Of a stretch of 64,000 bases of DNA, positions 44,357-53,241 are shown piece after piece (the first letter of the stretch is position 1; the number at the start of each line of letters is the position of its first letter). A program made the translations under genes and the position numbers. The notes beneath the pieces were generated by a model. That model was given only the letters and a program-made list of their open reading frames with translations, did not search any database and was not told the origin of the DNA. This DNA comes from Granulicella sp. S156. Its GTDB lineage: Bacteria; Acidobacteriota; Terriglobia; Terriglobales; Acidobacteriaceae. The stretch spans positions 186,001 to 250,000 of the forward strand of contig NZ_LMUH01000013.1 of the NCBI RefSeq assembly GCF_009766105.1, read 5' to 3'.

Positions 44357-45615
44357 TGCGTCACCGTTCCGTTATTTGCGACGTTCACTTGCTGGCCCTC
44401 CGTGAGCGAATCCGAAGGAGCGAGTACGATTTCGTCGTCCGCCGTAAGGCCTGTTGCGACCTCCAGCGTGCTGCCGTTATCTTTCCCGATCGTGATGTGT
44501 TGAAGATGTACGTGTCCATCGCGCACCACGCCCACCTGCAAGCCCTGCGCGCGGAACAGCAGCGCATCTGCCGGCACTGAAAGCCGGCGTACCTGCTGTG
44601 GAATCTTGAAATGTACGAAGACATAAGCGCCCGGCAGCAGCTTGCCATCGGGGTTGTCGACGTCAACTTCGACATTCAACGTGCGTGAGGATTGATCGAT
44701 GGCGCTCGAGTTGCGCACGATCTTGCCGTTGAACTCCTGGCCGGGATACTCGTCGAGCGTGAGCGTAGCGGTGCCGCCGTCTTGAATGGCGGGCGCATAG
44801 GTCTCCGGTACAGCGACATAGACGCGAAGCTTGCCAATGGCGGCTATGTGGAAGAGTTCTTTCGCGGTGCTGTTAGTGGTAGCTGAACCGGAGTCGATCA
44901 GCGCGCCGATATCTGTGTTGCGAATGGTGACGATGCCTGAAAACGGCGCATACACATGCTCGAAGGACTGCAATTGCTGCAGGCGGCGAACGTTCGCTTC
45001 AGCAGCGTCCACCGCAGCCTGCTTGGCGGTTGCGCCGCTGACGGCAACATCGGTCTCCTGTTTGGAGACGGAATCGCTCTTGAGCAGGTTCTGGTAGCGC
45101 GCTGAGGTGGTATTGGCCAGCGCGAGATCTGCCTGTGCGGACTTCAAATCCGCCTGCGCTACTTGGAGCTGTTCGTCCACTTCGGGCGTCTCGATGATCG
45201 CCATGAGTTCGCCCTGCTTGACGTGCTGGCCGATGTCCACGAACCACTGCTTGAGGTAGCCGTTGGTGCGGGCATAGATGGGCGTGTCGTTATAGGCCTG
45301 CGTATCGCCGGGCAGCGCAATCTCGGAGCTCATGCCTAATACCGCCGGATGTGTGACGCTGACCGTCGGAATTGCACTGACCGCAGTTGCCTTTTCCAAA
45401 TGGCGCTCGTCAGCGGCTCGCGAGAGTAGGCCGTAGACGATAGCCGCCAGCAGGAGCACTACGAGCACAGCGACGGCCAGCCATACCCCTGTAGGTATGC
45501 GCCGTGGTGCCTCCAGCCCGTGCTGCGGATCGGGGTGTGGAGGATAGTGTGGCACAGAGCCTCCAGATACTGTTGTTGAGGGTGTCGTCATTTCGGTGTT
45601 GATGTCGGTCGACAT
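44353..45615 (-). CDS. RND efflux membrane-fusion protein
   Basis: 420 residues from the ATG at 45615, which has GGAG eight bases upstream; an ATG 27 bases further upstream lacks one. One N-terminal membrane helix (about 43-63, VWLAVAVLVVLLLAAIVYGLL) replaces a lipid anchor. The lipoyl/hairpin part (YAPFSGIVTIRNTDIGALI; QADLKSAQADLALANTTSARYQNLL) and beta-barrel domains are of HlyD/MdtA type. It bridges the inner-membrane pump and the outer-membrane duct in the periplasm. It sits between the pump and duct genes; a 115-bp inverted-repeat element separates it from the pump gene. Confidence 0.93.
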   Translation of the reverse strand: MSTDINTEMTTPSTTVSGGSVPHYPPHPDPQHGLEAPRRIPTGVWLAVAVLVVLLLAAIVYGLLSRAADERHLEKATAVSAIPTVSVTHPAVLGMSSEIALPGDTQAYNDTPIYARTNGYLKQWFVDIGQHVKQGELMAIIETPEVDEQLQVAQADLKSAQADLALANTTSARYQNLLKSDSVSKQETDVAVSGATAKQAAVDAAEANVRRLQQLQSFEHVYAPFSGIVTIRNTDIGALIDSGSATTNSTAKELFHIAAIGKLRVYVAVPETYAPAIQDGGTATLTLDEYPGQEFNGKIVRNSSAIDQSSRTLNVEVDVDNPDGKLLPGAYVFVHFKIPQQVRRLSVPADALLFRAQGLQVGVVRDGHVHLQHITIGKDNGSTLEVATGLTADDEIVLAPSDSLTEGQQVNVANNGTVTQ

Positions 45616-45647
45616 GATCCGGTCTCCAGTGCGGCCCTTCATGCGGG

Positions 45648-45762
45648 CTAGGGCAGTTTCCGTATAGGTGTAGAGCGAGTCAATGGCTTATACGCCGTTT
45701 TTCCCAAGAAAACGGCACTCTCAAAGATTATCCGCTTCGTAGTAATACGAAAACTGCTCTAG
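45648..45762. repeat. MITE-like inverted-repeat element inside the efflux operon, copy 2
   Basis: 115 bases bounded by CTAG. The terminal inverted repeats are about 18 bases: CTAGGGCAGTTTCCGTAT (45648-45665) against the complement of ATACGAAAACTGCTCTAG (45745-45762), with two mismatches. The left half contains a further hairpin, CGTATA ... TATACG. The right terminal CTA supplies the stop codon of the pump gene. Copy 1 at 42688 keeps only the left half. Confidence 0.8.
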
Positions 45763-48700
45763 ACGGTGGCTTGTTCCTGTGGTGCGGCGGTTTCTTTAGC
45801 GTTGTCGCGTCCATGCAGCAACGCGAAGACGGCGGGGACGAAGATGAGGGTGGCGACGGTCGCAAGGGCCAGACCGCCGATAACGGCGCGTCCCAGCGGA
45901 GCATTCTGCTCGCCGCCATCGCCCGCACCCAGCGCCATCGGAATCATACCGATGATCATTGCGAGCGCTGTCATGGCGACAGGGCGGAAGCGCGTTGCGC
46001 CAGCTTCAACAGCTGAGCGGATGGCATCACCGGTTGCGTTGAGCCTGTCCTTCGCGAACGAAACCACAAGGATCGAGTTAGCGGTTGCAACGCCCATACA
46101 CATGATGGCTCCCATGAGCGCGGGCACCGACAGCGTGGTGTGCGTGAGGAAGAGGAACAACACGATGCCGGAGATCGCCGCCGGCAGCGCCGTGATGATG
46201 ATGAAGGGATCGAGCCACGACTGGAAGTTCACGACGATCAACAGGTATACGAGAACGATCGAGAACATCAGGCCGAAGATCAGGCCTTCGTACGAGCTGC
46301 GCATCGTATCCACCTGGCCGCGCATGCGGATAAAGTTGCCCTTCGCGAGCGAGCCGCGGTTGGCATTGATAATGCGGTCAACCTGTCGGGCCGCTGCGCC
46401 CAGGTCACGGTCCTGCACGTTGCCATAGATGTCCAGCGTGCGGCGAATGTTGTAGTGGTTGATGACGGGCAACTCGGTGGATCGTCCAAAGTCGGCGACG
46501 TCCGCAAGAATCTCCGGCTCCTTCGCGCCCGGCGCGGTGATGGGAATGTTCTGCAGGTCCTGCAGTGACTGCACCTGGTACTGCGGTGTCTGCGTGACGA
46601 TGTTGTACACCACGCCGTTGCGGTTGTTGAGGAAGAACATCGGCGTAAGCTGAGTGGAGCCCGAGAGAATATTGAGCACCGAGGTGCCTACATCGCGCTG
46701 TGTGTAGCCACCCTGCGCCGCCTTGGTACGGTCGACGTCCACGTTAAGCACGGGGTAATCGTTCGGTTGTTGCAGGCGGAGATCGACGAGGCCCGGCACT
46801 TGCCGCAGTTGCAGCAGGATGGTGTTGGCCACTTTGCGATTGCCGGCATCGTCGGGCCCATCGATCTGTATGTCCAGGGGTGCGGGCAGGCCGAAGTTCA
46901 GAATCTGCGTAACGATATCGGAGGGTAAGAAGTAGAAGACTGTTCCCGGGAACTCCTTGGGCAGTTTGTCGCGAAGCGTACGCACGTAATCCGCGGTGGG
47001 ATGGTGGTCTTCTTTGAGCGAGACAAGAATATCAGCGTCTGACGCGCCGAACAGTCCGCTGGTCGCATGCTGCGTATTCAGTGTCGAGTAGGGCAGGCCA
47101 ATATTGTCGAGGATATTGTCCATCTCACCGGAGGGTACCGTTGTGCGGATGGATTGTTCCACGAGATCGCAGAGTTTGGCTGTTTCTTCAATACGCATGC
47201 CGGTCGTGCCGCGGACATGCAGGATGAACGAGCCGTTATCGGTCGCGGGAAAAAAGTTTTGGCCAAGAGAAGGAATCAGCAGCAGTGCAAGCACGCAGCA
47301 GCCGAGGAAGATGGGAATAAACAGTTTGCGGGCTGCAACAAGACGTTCGAGCAGCGATTCGTAAGTGGACCGTACGCGCTCGAAGGCACGCTCAAAGGCC
47401 CGCTGGAAGCGCGCCAGCGGATTGCGCGAAAGGGGAGCATGGTGATCGTGCGCCTTCAGCAGATACATCGCCAGCGTTGGCACCAGTGTTCGCGACAGCA
47501 TGTAGGACGCGAGCATCGCGAAGACGACGGCTTCGGCCAGCGGAACGAACAGATAGCGTGCTACGCCGGCGAGAAAGAACATCGGCAGGAACACGATGCA
47601 GATGCAGAGCGTGGACACCAGCGCCGGCACTGAGATCTGCGCGGCGCCTTCGAGAATCGCATCGTGCAGCGGATTGCCCTCTTCGAGGTAGCGCTCAATG
47701 TTTTCGATGGTGACCGTGGCATCGTCGACGAGAATACCGACGGCGAGCGCAAGACCGCCCAGCGTCATGATGTTGATCGTCTCGCCGATCAGGCCGAGGA
47801 TGATGATCGAGGTCAGAATGGAGAGCGGAATAGAGACCGCGATGATCAGTGTCGAACGCCACGAGCCGAGGAACAGCAGAATCATCAGGCCGGTCAGCGC
47901 TGCGGCAATGATGGCCTCGCGAATGACTCCGTTGACAGAGGAGCGCACAAAGACTGACTGATCACCAATAGGTGTGATCTTGAGTGTCGAAGGCAGGCTC
48001 TGCTTGATCCGTGGCAGCAGGCCATACTCACCCTTCACGACATCGAGTGTGGAAGCCGAGCCGGATTTGAGGATAGTGATGAGCACACCGCGACGCCCAT
48101 CCTGGCGAACGATGTTGGTCTGCGGAATACTTCCGTCGGTGACGCTGGCGACGTCGTGAACGTAGATCGTCGCTCCGTTCACTTGCTTGAGAGGAAGGTT
48201 CGACAGTCCTTCGATGGTGGCCGGCGAGCTGTTGAGCCTGATGTCGTATTCGGCGGAACCGATCTTGGCCGTGCCTCCGGGTTGAACCACATTCTGCTGG
48301 TTCATCGCATTCAGCACGTCCACCGGCGAAACCCCTTCGGCCTGTAGCCGCTTGGGATCGATGTTGACCATGATCGACCGCTGTTTGCCGCCGTAGACGT
48401 TTGGAACTACCGCGCCGGGAACGGTGACCAACTGCGGCCGCATGAAGTTGAGGCCGTAGTCGTTCAGTTGTTGCTCGGAGAGTCCTTGGCCGGAGAGGCC
48501 AAGTTGAAGAATCGGCACGCTGGACGCGGAGAAGTTGATGATCTGCGGCGGCAGAATTCCCGGCGGCAGCGAGCGGAGCTGAAACTCGGAGGCGGCCGAA
48601 ACCTGTGCATTCGCCGTATCGAGCGAAGCCCCTGGCTGAAGGTAAATCTTGATGATCGCCTGGCCGTTGATGGTCGTCGACTCGATGTGCTCGATGTTGT

Positions 48701-48926
48701 CCACCAGCGTGGTGAGCACCTTCTCGTACGGCGTCGTCAGGCGGCCTTCAAGCTCTTCCGGATTCAGGCCTGTGTACTGCCAGGCGATGGAGACCACCGG
48801 AATATTGATGTTGGGGAAGATGTCGGTCGGCGTACGCAGAATCACGACTGGCGCCGCGATCAGGATAAGCAGCGCCAGCACAATGAACGTGTAAGGCCGA
48901 TTCAACGCAAGTCGAACAATCCACAT
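45759..48926 (-). CDS. RND efflux pump, inner-membrane subunit (HAE-1/AcrB type)
   Basis: 1055 residues, full length. Twelve membrane helices in the usual 1+5+1+5 pattern can be followed (first helix about 12-30, last region PMALGAGDGGEQNAPLGRAVIGG). Signature segments include RTPTDIFPNINIPVVSIAWQYTGL at the N-terminus, GILVDDATVTIENIERYLEEG with the proton-relay Asp pair, and the SVPALMGAIMCMGVATANSILVV helix. It uses the proton gradient to expel drugs or other small molecules. It is the first gene of the operon and is divergent from a LysR regulator. The stop codon lies in the terminal repeat of the adjacent element. Confidence 0.95.
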   Translation of the reverse strand: MWIVRLALNRPYTFIVLALLILIAAPVVILRTPTDIFPNINIPVVSIAWQYTGLNPEELEGRLTTPYEKVLTTLVDNIEHIESTTINGQAIIKIYLQPGASLDTANAQVSAASEFQLRSLPPGILPPQIINFSASSVPILQLGLSGQGLSEQQLNDYGLNFMRPQLVTVPGAVVPNVYGGKQRSIMVNIDPKRLQAEGVSPVDVLNAMNQQNVVQPGGTAKIGSAEYDIRLNSSPATIEGLSNLPLKQVNGATIYVHDVASVTDGSIPQTNIVRQDGRRGVLITILKSGSASTLDVVKGEYGLLPRIKQSLPSTLKITPIGDQSVFVRSSVNGVIREAIIAAALTGLMILLFLGSWRSTLIIAVSIPLSILTSIIILGLIGETINIMTLGGLALAVGILVDDATVTIENIERYLEEGNPLHDAILEGAAQISVPALVSTLCICIVFLPMFFLAGVARYLFVPLAEAVVFAMLASYMLSRTLVPTLAMYLLKAHDHHAPLSRNPLARFQRAFERAFERVRSTYESLLERLVAARKLFIPIFLGCCVLALLLIPSLGQNFFPATDNGSFILHVRGTTGMRIEETAKLCDLVEQSIRTTVPSGEMDNILDNIGLPYSTLNTQHATSGLFGASDADILVSLKEDHHPTADYVRTLRDKLPKEFPGTVFYFLPSDIVTQILNFGLPAPLDIQIDGPDDAGNRKVANTILLQLRQVPGLVDLRLQQPNDYPVLNVDVDRTKAAQGGYTQRDVGTSVLNILSGSTQLTPMFFLNNRNGVVYNIVTQTPQYQVQSLQDLQNIPITAPGAKEPEILADVADFGRSTELPVINHYNIRRTLDIYGNVQDRDLGAAARQVDRIINANRGSLAKGNFIRMRGQVDTMRSSYEGLIFGLMFSIVLVYLLIVVNFQSWLDPFIIITALPAAISGIVLFLFLTHTTLSVPALMGAIMCMGVATANSILVVSFAKDRLNATGDAIRSAVEAGATRFRPVAMTALAMIIGMIPMALGAGDGGEQNAPLGRAVIGGLALATVATLIFVPAVFALLHGRDNAKETAAPQEQATV

Positions 48927-49046
48927 GCAAGAGACTCCGCAGCAAAAAATGCCTGTATTAAGGACTCTATCTTGTGCCGATACGACTCGCAGTTCTTTCC
49001 TGTACGTTCCATCGGAAAAACCGATATAAAGGGTTAGTGGAAATCG

Positions 49047-49062
49047 CTTATACAGGTATAAG
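49047..49062. promoter_or_regulatory. LysR-type palindrome between efflux operon and regulator
   Basis: CTTATAC-AG-GTATAAG is a perfect palindrome with a 2-base centre and contains a T-N11-A core. It lies 42 bases before the regulator ATG and 120 bases before the pump ATG, where an autoregulated LysR protein would bind. Confidence 0.65.
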
Positions 49063-49103
49063 GATCAGCAAGCGGTAATCGAGAAACAGCTAGGAGAAAG
49101 CCC

Positions 49104-50012
49104 ATGGAACTGCGTCATCTGCGCTACTTCACAGCGGTTGCGGACTTCGGAAGCCTCTCGGCAGCAGCACAGCGGTTGAATGTTTCACAGTCGTCCGTGA
49201 GCGAGCAGATGGCCGACCTCGAAGCCGAGATCGGCGGCGCATTGCTGGATCGCTCCGGTCGGCGCGTTCAACTCACCGCGGAAGGCTACGTGTTTCTAGA
49301 GGAAGCCCGCAAAACATTGCGGGCGGCAGAGCGAGCGGTTGATCTGACGCGGCAATCGCTGCATGGCGAAATTGGAACGCTATCGATTGGGTTCTTTCTC
49401 TGGGGCGCTGGAGGGTTCTTCCCCCGCATCATCCGCGAGTACCGGCGAACCCGGCCCGGAATCAGGCTTTCGCTCATCGAGATGCGCGCAGTAGAGCAGG
49501 TTGCCGCGCTGGAGGAGGGCCGCATAGACGTGGGACTAACGAGGCCGCTTGAGCCGCCGTTCGATCGCACGCTGCGCTCCGAGCTTCTGTATCGAGATCC
49601 CATTGTGGTGGCCATGCGGCCCGATCATCCGTTTGCCGGCCGCGACGTTCCCCTACGCTCACTGGCGAACCAGCCGTTGGTGATGGTCGATCGCAACTCC
49701 AATACGTTCCTGTTCGATAGCATCGTCTCTATGTGCGCTGCGGAGGGTTTTTCGCCGCATATTGCGAATACTGCATCATCCTGGCCAGGGGTATTGACGC
49801 TGATTGAGGCGGGTGAAGGCATCGCACTGGTCCCTGCAGGCATGCGCCATCTGCGCGCCAAAGGAATTACCTTCAGCCCACTGCTTCCAGAGACGTTGTC
49901 ACTAGGGCTTTCGGTGTCATGGAACCCCAAGAACCAGGGCGTGGCGCTGCGTGACTTTCTCGCTTTGCTACGCGAAAACCGAAAGAGAATTCAAAGCAGT
50001 GGAGGCAGTTGA
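49104..50012 (+). CDS. LysR-family regulator of the efflux operon
   Basis: 302 residues. The N-terminal winged helix (residues 1-60) is MELRHLRYFTAVADFGSLSAAAQRLNVSQSSVSEQMADLE, closely fitting the LysR signature. Residues about 90-295 form the two-lobed periplasmic-binding-like effector domain (LSIGFFLWGAGGFFPRIIREYRRTRPGIRL ... GRIDVGLTRP). The gene is divergent from the RND operon and shares its 177-base control region, so it probably activates the pump in the presence of a substrate and represses itself. The ATG has AGGAG about 8 bases upstream. The effector is unknown. Confidence 0.93.
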   Translation: MELRHLRYFTAVADFGSLSAAAQRLNVSQSSVSEQMADLEAEIGGALLDRSGRRVQLTAEGYVFLEEARKTLRAAERAVDLTRQSLHGEIGTLSIGFFLWGAGGFFPRIIREYRRTRPGIRLSLIEMRAVEQVAALEEGRIDVGLTRPLEPPFDRTLRSELLYRDPIVVAMRPDHPFAGRDVPLRSLANQPLVMVDRNSNTFLFDSIVSMCAAEGFSPHIANTASSWPGVLTLIEAGEGIALVPAGMRHLRAKGITFSPLLPETLSLGLSVSWNPKNQGVALRDFLALLRENRKRIQSSGGS

Positions 50013-50054
50013 GAAGCCTTCCAAAATTACAATTGCCGTTGTTTGTTTCTCGTC

Positions 50055-50136
50055 GTCATCCTGAAGCGTAGCTGAAGGACCCCCGCATTGGGGGCAGCAC
50101 GAATGCGGAGATCCTTCGCCGTTGGCTCAGGATGAC
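50055..50136. repeat. REP-like palindrome, GTCATCCTGA family
   Basis: GTCATCCTGAAGC ... GCTGAAGGAC on the left and ATCCTTCGCC ... CTCAGGATGAC on the right pair into a long hairpin, with inner arms CCCCGCATTGGGGG and GAATGCGGAG. It shares its outer sequence with the 491-552 element and fills the gap between the LysR and GH144 genes. Confidence 0.75.
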
Positions 50137-50152
50137 GGCGAAAAACTAACAA

Positions 50153-51442
50153 CTACCCCGCATGAAATCCAGCCTTCTTCATCGCAACCGCGACCTCCGC
50201 ATTGCGGGCGAAGGTCTCCCACACAAAGCCAGTGCGCAGGTTTTCGGCCATCAACACGCCGATGCCCAGATCGATGCCGAGCACATCCGGGTCATACCAC
50301 TTCGCCTCCGGATGGAACGCATCACAGAAGCCGTACCGTCCCCATGCCTTTTCTCCATAGAGATCTTTCAGCGAGCGCAGCACGCGAAGGCAGTTTGACG
50401 GCAGAAAGGGAAGAGAACCGGCTGTCGCATTGGGGACAACAGAACCATCGATGCCGCCTTCGCCCGGAGGCCCTCCCCAGGCGGTGTATCCATGTGCTGA
50501 GTCCGAGGCGCTGATCCCCCAGTAGTCAGCCGAATACGGCTTGCCCAGGTTGAGGCAGAAAGCCTCATGCGCCTGCGTCGCGATGACGGAGTTGTCGAAG
50601 TAGTTCGCGTACTTGTCGCGCTTGCCGCGAAAGTCGAACCACGCATGACTGTACTGATGCACGAAGAGCGGATCATCCGCGCTGATATAGGTGTAGTCCT
50701 TGTAGGTCATCTTCGGCCGGGCAAAGGCATCCCAGCTCGAGGCCGCGACAGGATGTGTCGGGGAACCCATGGCGAGCAGATAGATCATCATCAGTTCGCA
50801 ATAGTGGTTCCAGTGGGCTTTGAGAAAGCTGCCATTCGCATAGCCCATCGAGAACGTCGTTTCGTTGTCGAGCATCCACGGCCAGTCGACGCGTTCGTAA
50901 AGTGCAGTCGCGAGCCGCACGATCTCGGCATCTTTGTGGAAGTGGGCACGAGCTGTCAGCACGCCGCACAGAAAAAGCGACGTGTCGATCGACGAAATCT
51001 CGCTGCCAGGGTAAGGGGTTCCTTTCTCAACATCGTTGAAGTGCGACAGGAACCCATGCTGGTGAGGCATCTGGTAGAGGTGGAAGTGCAGCGTCTTCCG
51101 CACCTGCTCCACAACCTTGGCGCGGGGTTGATAGCCACGCTTCTCTGCGATGCACAACGCTGAAAGACCAAAGCCTGTGGCGGCGATGCTGGCCATCCCA
51201 CGAGGATCCAGTTTGCCGTCGGCGTTGGAGGCCGCGGCGCGGTCGAGCACCTGGCCCGTCGTCGCGCCTGCCTGCTCGACGAAGTACAGGCAGCCGCGAC
51301 GTTGCATTTCGTCGAGAAAGACATGGTCCTCGTGCGTAAGGCCGCTTGCGAGGCTGTTGGGAGTCGCTGCGATCGCGAAGGCTGGAATTCGCGATTGCAG
51401 GGCCGATCCGGCAAGTAGCTTTAATAACGTGCGCCGTTTCAT
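50153..51442 (-). CDS. GH144-type glucanase (glucoamylase-family protein)
   Basis: 429 residues. The N-terminus MKRRTLLKLLAGSALQ ... AFAIA looks like an export signal with an Arg pair, possibly Tat-dependent. The body is an alpha/alpha barrel of the COG5368/GH144 family: FVEQAGATTGQVLDRA, ASIAATGFGLSALCIAEKRGY, SSIDTSLFLCGVLTA, HQYSHAWFDFRGKRD, WGISASDSAHGYTAWGGPPG and GRYGFCDAFH. The characterised GH144 enzyme is an endo-beta-1,2-glucanase; other specificities exist. It follows the GH39 gene by 5 bases, so the two form an operon. With the receptor, they make a uptake-and-degradation set for a plant or bacterial beta-glycan. Catalytic residues were not assigned by eye. Confidence 0.85.
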   Translation of the reverse strand: MKRRTLLKLLAGSALQSRIPAFAIAATPNSLASGLTHEDHVFLDEMQRRGCLYFVEQAGATTGQVLDRAAASNADGKLDPRGMASIAATGFGLSALCIAEKRGYQPRAKVVEQVRKTLHFHLYQMPHQHGFLSHFNDVEKGTPYPGSEISSIDTSLFLCGVLTARAHFHKDAEIVRLATALYERVDWPWMLDNETTFSMGYANGSFLKAHWNHYCELMMIYLLAMGSPTHPVAASSWDAFARPKMTYKDYTYISADDPLFVHQYSHAWFDFRGKRDKYANYFDNSVIATQAHEAFCLNLGKPYSADYWGISASDSAHGYTAWGGPPGEGGIDGSVVPNATAGSLPFLPSNCLRVLRSLKDLYGEKAWGRYGFCDAFHPEAKWYDPDVLGIDLGIGVLMAENLRTGFVWETFARNAEVAVAMKKAGFHAG

Positions 51443-51447
51443 CGGGA

Positions 51448-53040
51448 TTACCTTCCTACGACCACAAGTGCCAGACCATATGCCGGAACCGTGACCTGTA
51501 GTTTGCCTTGTTTAAGATGCAGGTGTTCCGCGGGTGCCATCTCTCCGGCAGCGCGAAGTCTCTTGATCTGTTCCTGTGTGAGGTCGCCCGGTGGCCGTCC
51601 CATTGCATTGAACTCCTTCAGCACGTTGCCGTGGTCTTCATCCACGCGCCACAGCTCGACGGCGGAGTTCGCGGGCACGTTCTTCAGTTCCAAATCGAAC
51701 GTCTTCGCGGGGCCTGCGGGGCCGGTCGGCATCGTGTACGTGGGGCCAGTCCCTGTGGGAGGAGCGTAATCCCACAAAGCAATTGCGAGGCCGTCATTCT
51801 CCGTTGCTGTTGCCAGCGCGGACTCCGAAGTAACGGGAATTCGCCGGTCTCCCAGCTTATGCAGTACACGGAAGATATTGAGGGAAGGTTTTGGAATGCT
51901 GTCTGCGGCGAGCAGCCCAAAGCCGCCATAAAACGGCGACCGCACGACACCCTGTTCTTCAAAGACATCGGAGAAGGACCAGTAGTCCATGCTCTCGGTC
52001 AGGCCGTCGCATAGGCGGATATTGTTGGCCATCCATGGACCCATGTAGGTGGTGTCGGTAATGTTAGGCTCGTTGGCATAGCTGGCGTTGTACTCGGAGA
52101 AGATGAGCGGGATCTTCGGAAAGGCCGAGTGCAGTATCTCGTTGTGGACCTTTTCAACCGAGCGCCACACCATCTTGTCTCTTGGAATCTCCTCGTGGGT
52201 ATTGAACACGTCTTCCGCCTTGTCATTGGCGTAGACATGGGTGGAGACGAAGTCGAGCGGCACATTTTCCGCCTTTACGTGCGCGAGAAAAGGCGCGACC
52301 CACCCAGCTTGTGCGGTGGACGGTCCACCGACGATCAGGCGCGGAGAAACAGCTTTCAGCGCACGAGCCGTGTGGTCGTAGAGCTCAAAGTACGTAGCCT
52401 GCTTCGGATCTCCCATCCAGAAGTCCAGATTGGGTTCGTTCCATACTTCGAACTTCCAGGTCGCAACCTCGTCGATTCCATAGCGCTTGACCAGGTGCTC
52501 GGCAAAGGCGCGAATCATGGCGTCCCATGCCGCATAGTCCTTCGGTGGAGAAGGATTGGGGTGGTACCAGAAGGCATGCGCCGCGTTCGGGTCGGAGGCC
52601 ATCTTCTTCGGCATAAAGCTCATCTCGACGAAGGGCTTCACTCCATTGGCCAGCAGCCCATCGTAGATCTGGTCGACGTAGGAGAAGTTATAGACCGAGG
52701 CATCGTTGGCGGCCTGCGCGGCGAGACCAGGATTTTTGGTCTGACGATCCGGATCGTAAAGCCCAACCTCATCGTTGAAGATGCCGTGGAAGCGAACCGA
52801 TTGGAAGTCAGTCGCCTGCTTTACTGTGCGGAGATCGTTGCGATAACTCTCCCGCAGCGAAAGAATGGCGCGGCCAGAGCCAAAGGTCTGTTCCCAGAAG
52901 TGAGGGAACGGTGTAGTCACCGCCTTTGCGTCGATGGCGATTTTTTCTTGCTCTTGTGCCTGGAGGGTAAACAGAGAGCTTGAAAGAAGGATGAGCCCTG
53001 CTGCCAGAGCGACAGAGTGAAGTTTTGATTGATTCCGCAT
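51448..53040 (-). CDS. Glycoside hydrolase family 39 (beta-xylosidase-like)
   Basis: 530 residues. Signal peptide about 1-28 (ending LFTLQAQ). The barrel holds both clan A glutamates: acid/base in WKFEVWNEPNLDFW and nucleophile in IPLIFSEYNAS. Segments SVRFHGIFNDEVGLYD and VKPFVEMSFMPKKMAS are typical of GH39 xylosidases and iduronidase-like enzymes. A C-terminal beta domain follows (about 420-530). It would cleave terminal sugars from the oligosaccharide imported by the nearby receptor. It is first in a two-gene operon with GH144 and lies downstream of the receptor gene, with a terminator in between. Confidence 0.88.
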   Translation of the reverse strand: MRNQSKLHSVALAAGLILLSSSLFTLQAQEQEKIAIDAKAVTTPFPHFWEQTFGSGRAILSLRESYRNDLRTVKQATDFQSVRFHGIFNDEVGLYDPDRQTKNPGLAAQAANDASVYNFSYVDQIYDGLLANGVKPFVEMSFMPKKMASDPNAAHAFWYHPNPSPPKDYAAWDAMIRAFAEHLVKRYGIDEVATWKFEVWNEPNLDFWMGDPKQATYFELYDHTARALKAVSPRLIVGGPSTAQAGWVAPFLAHVKAENVPLDFVSTHVYANDKAEDVFNTHEEIPRDKMVWRSVEKVHNEILHSAFPKIPLIFSEYNASYANEPNITDTTYMGPWMANNIRLCDGLTESMDYWSFSDVFEEQGVVRSPFYGGFGLLAADSIPKPSLNIFRVLHKLGDRRIPVTSESALATATENDGLAIALWDYAPPTGTGPTYTMPTGPAGPAKTFDLELKNVPANSAVELWRVDEDHGNVLKEFNAMGRPPGDLTQEQIKRLRAAGEMAPAEHLHLKQGKLQVTVPAYGLALVVVGR

Positions 53041-53180
53041 GGTGTCCCTTCAATTTGTTGCTGTAAGGATTGTTCAGCCGTTCAGGCCATTTAATAAATT
53101 CACAAGGTGAGTCTTTGTTTTTTCTATCATTCGCTCTGAGTGCAGTCGAACGGGAGGGAATCCCCGAAACTGAAGTATTG

Positions 53181-53215
53181 AAGGAAAAGAGAGGGTGCCC
53201 ATGAAGAGCACCCTC
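53181..53215 (-). terminator. Intrinsic terminator after the receptor gene
   Basis: GAGGGTGC (53191-53198) pairs with GCACCCTC (53208-53215); on the minus strand the stem is followed by TCTCTTTTCCTT. It lies 27 bases after the receptor stop, before the GH39 gene. Weak termination here would set the ratio of receptor to enzymes. The remaining 140 bases to the GH39 start hold nothing else recognisable. Confidence 0.75.
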
Positions 53216-53241
53216 GTGTTCGAAGAGGCTAATAAGAGCGG

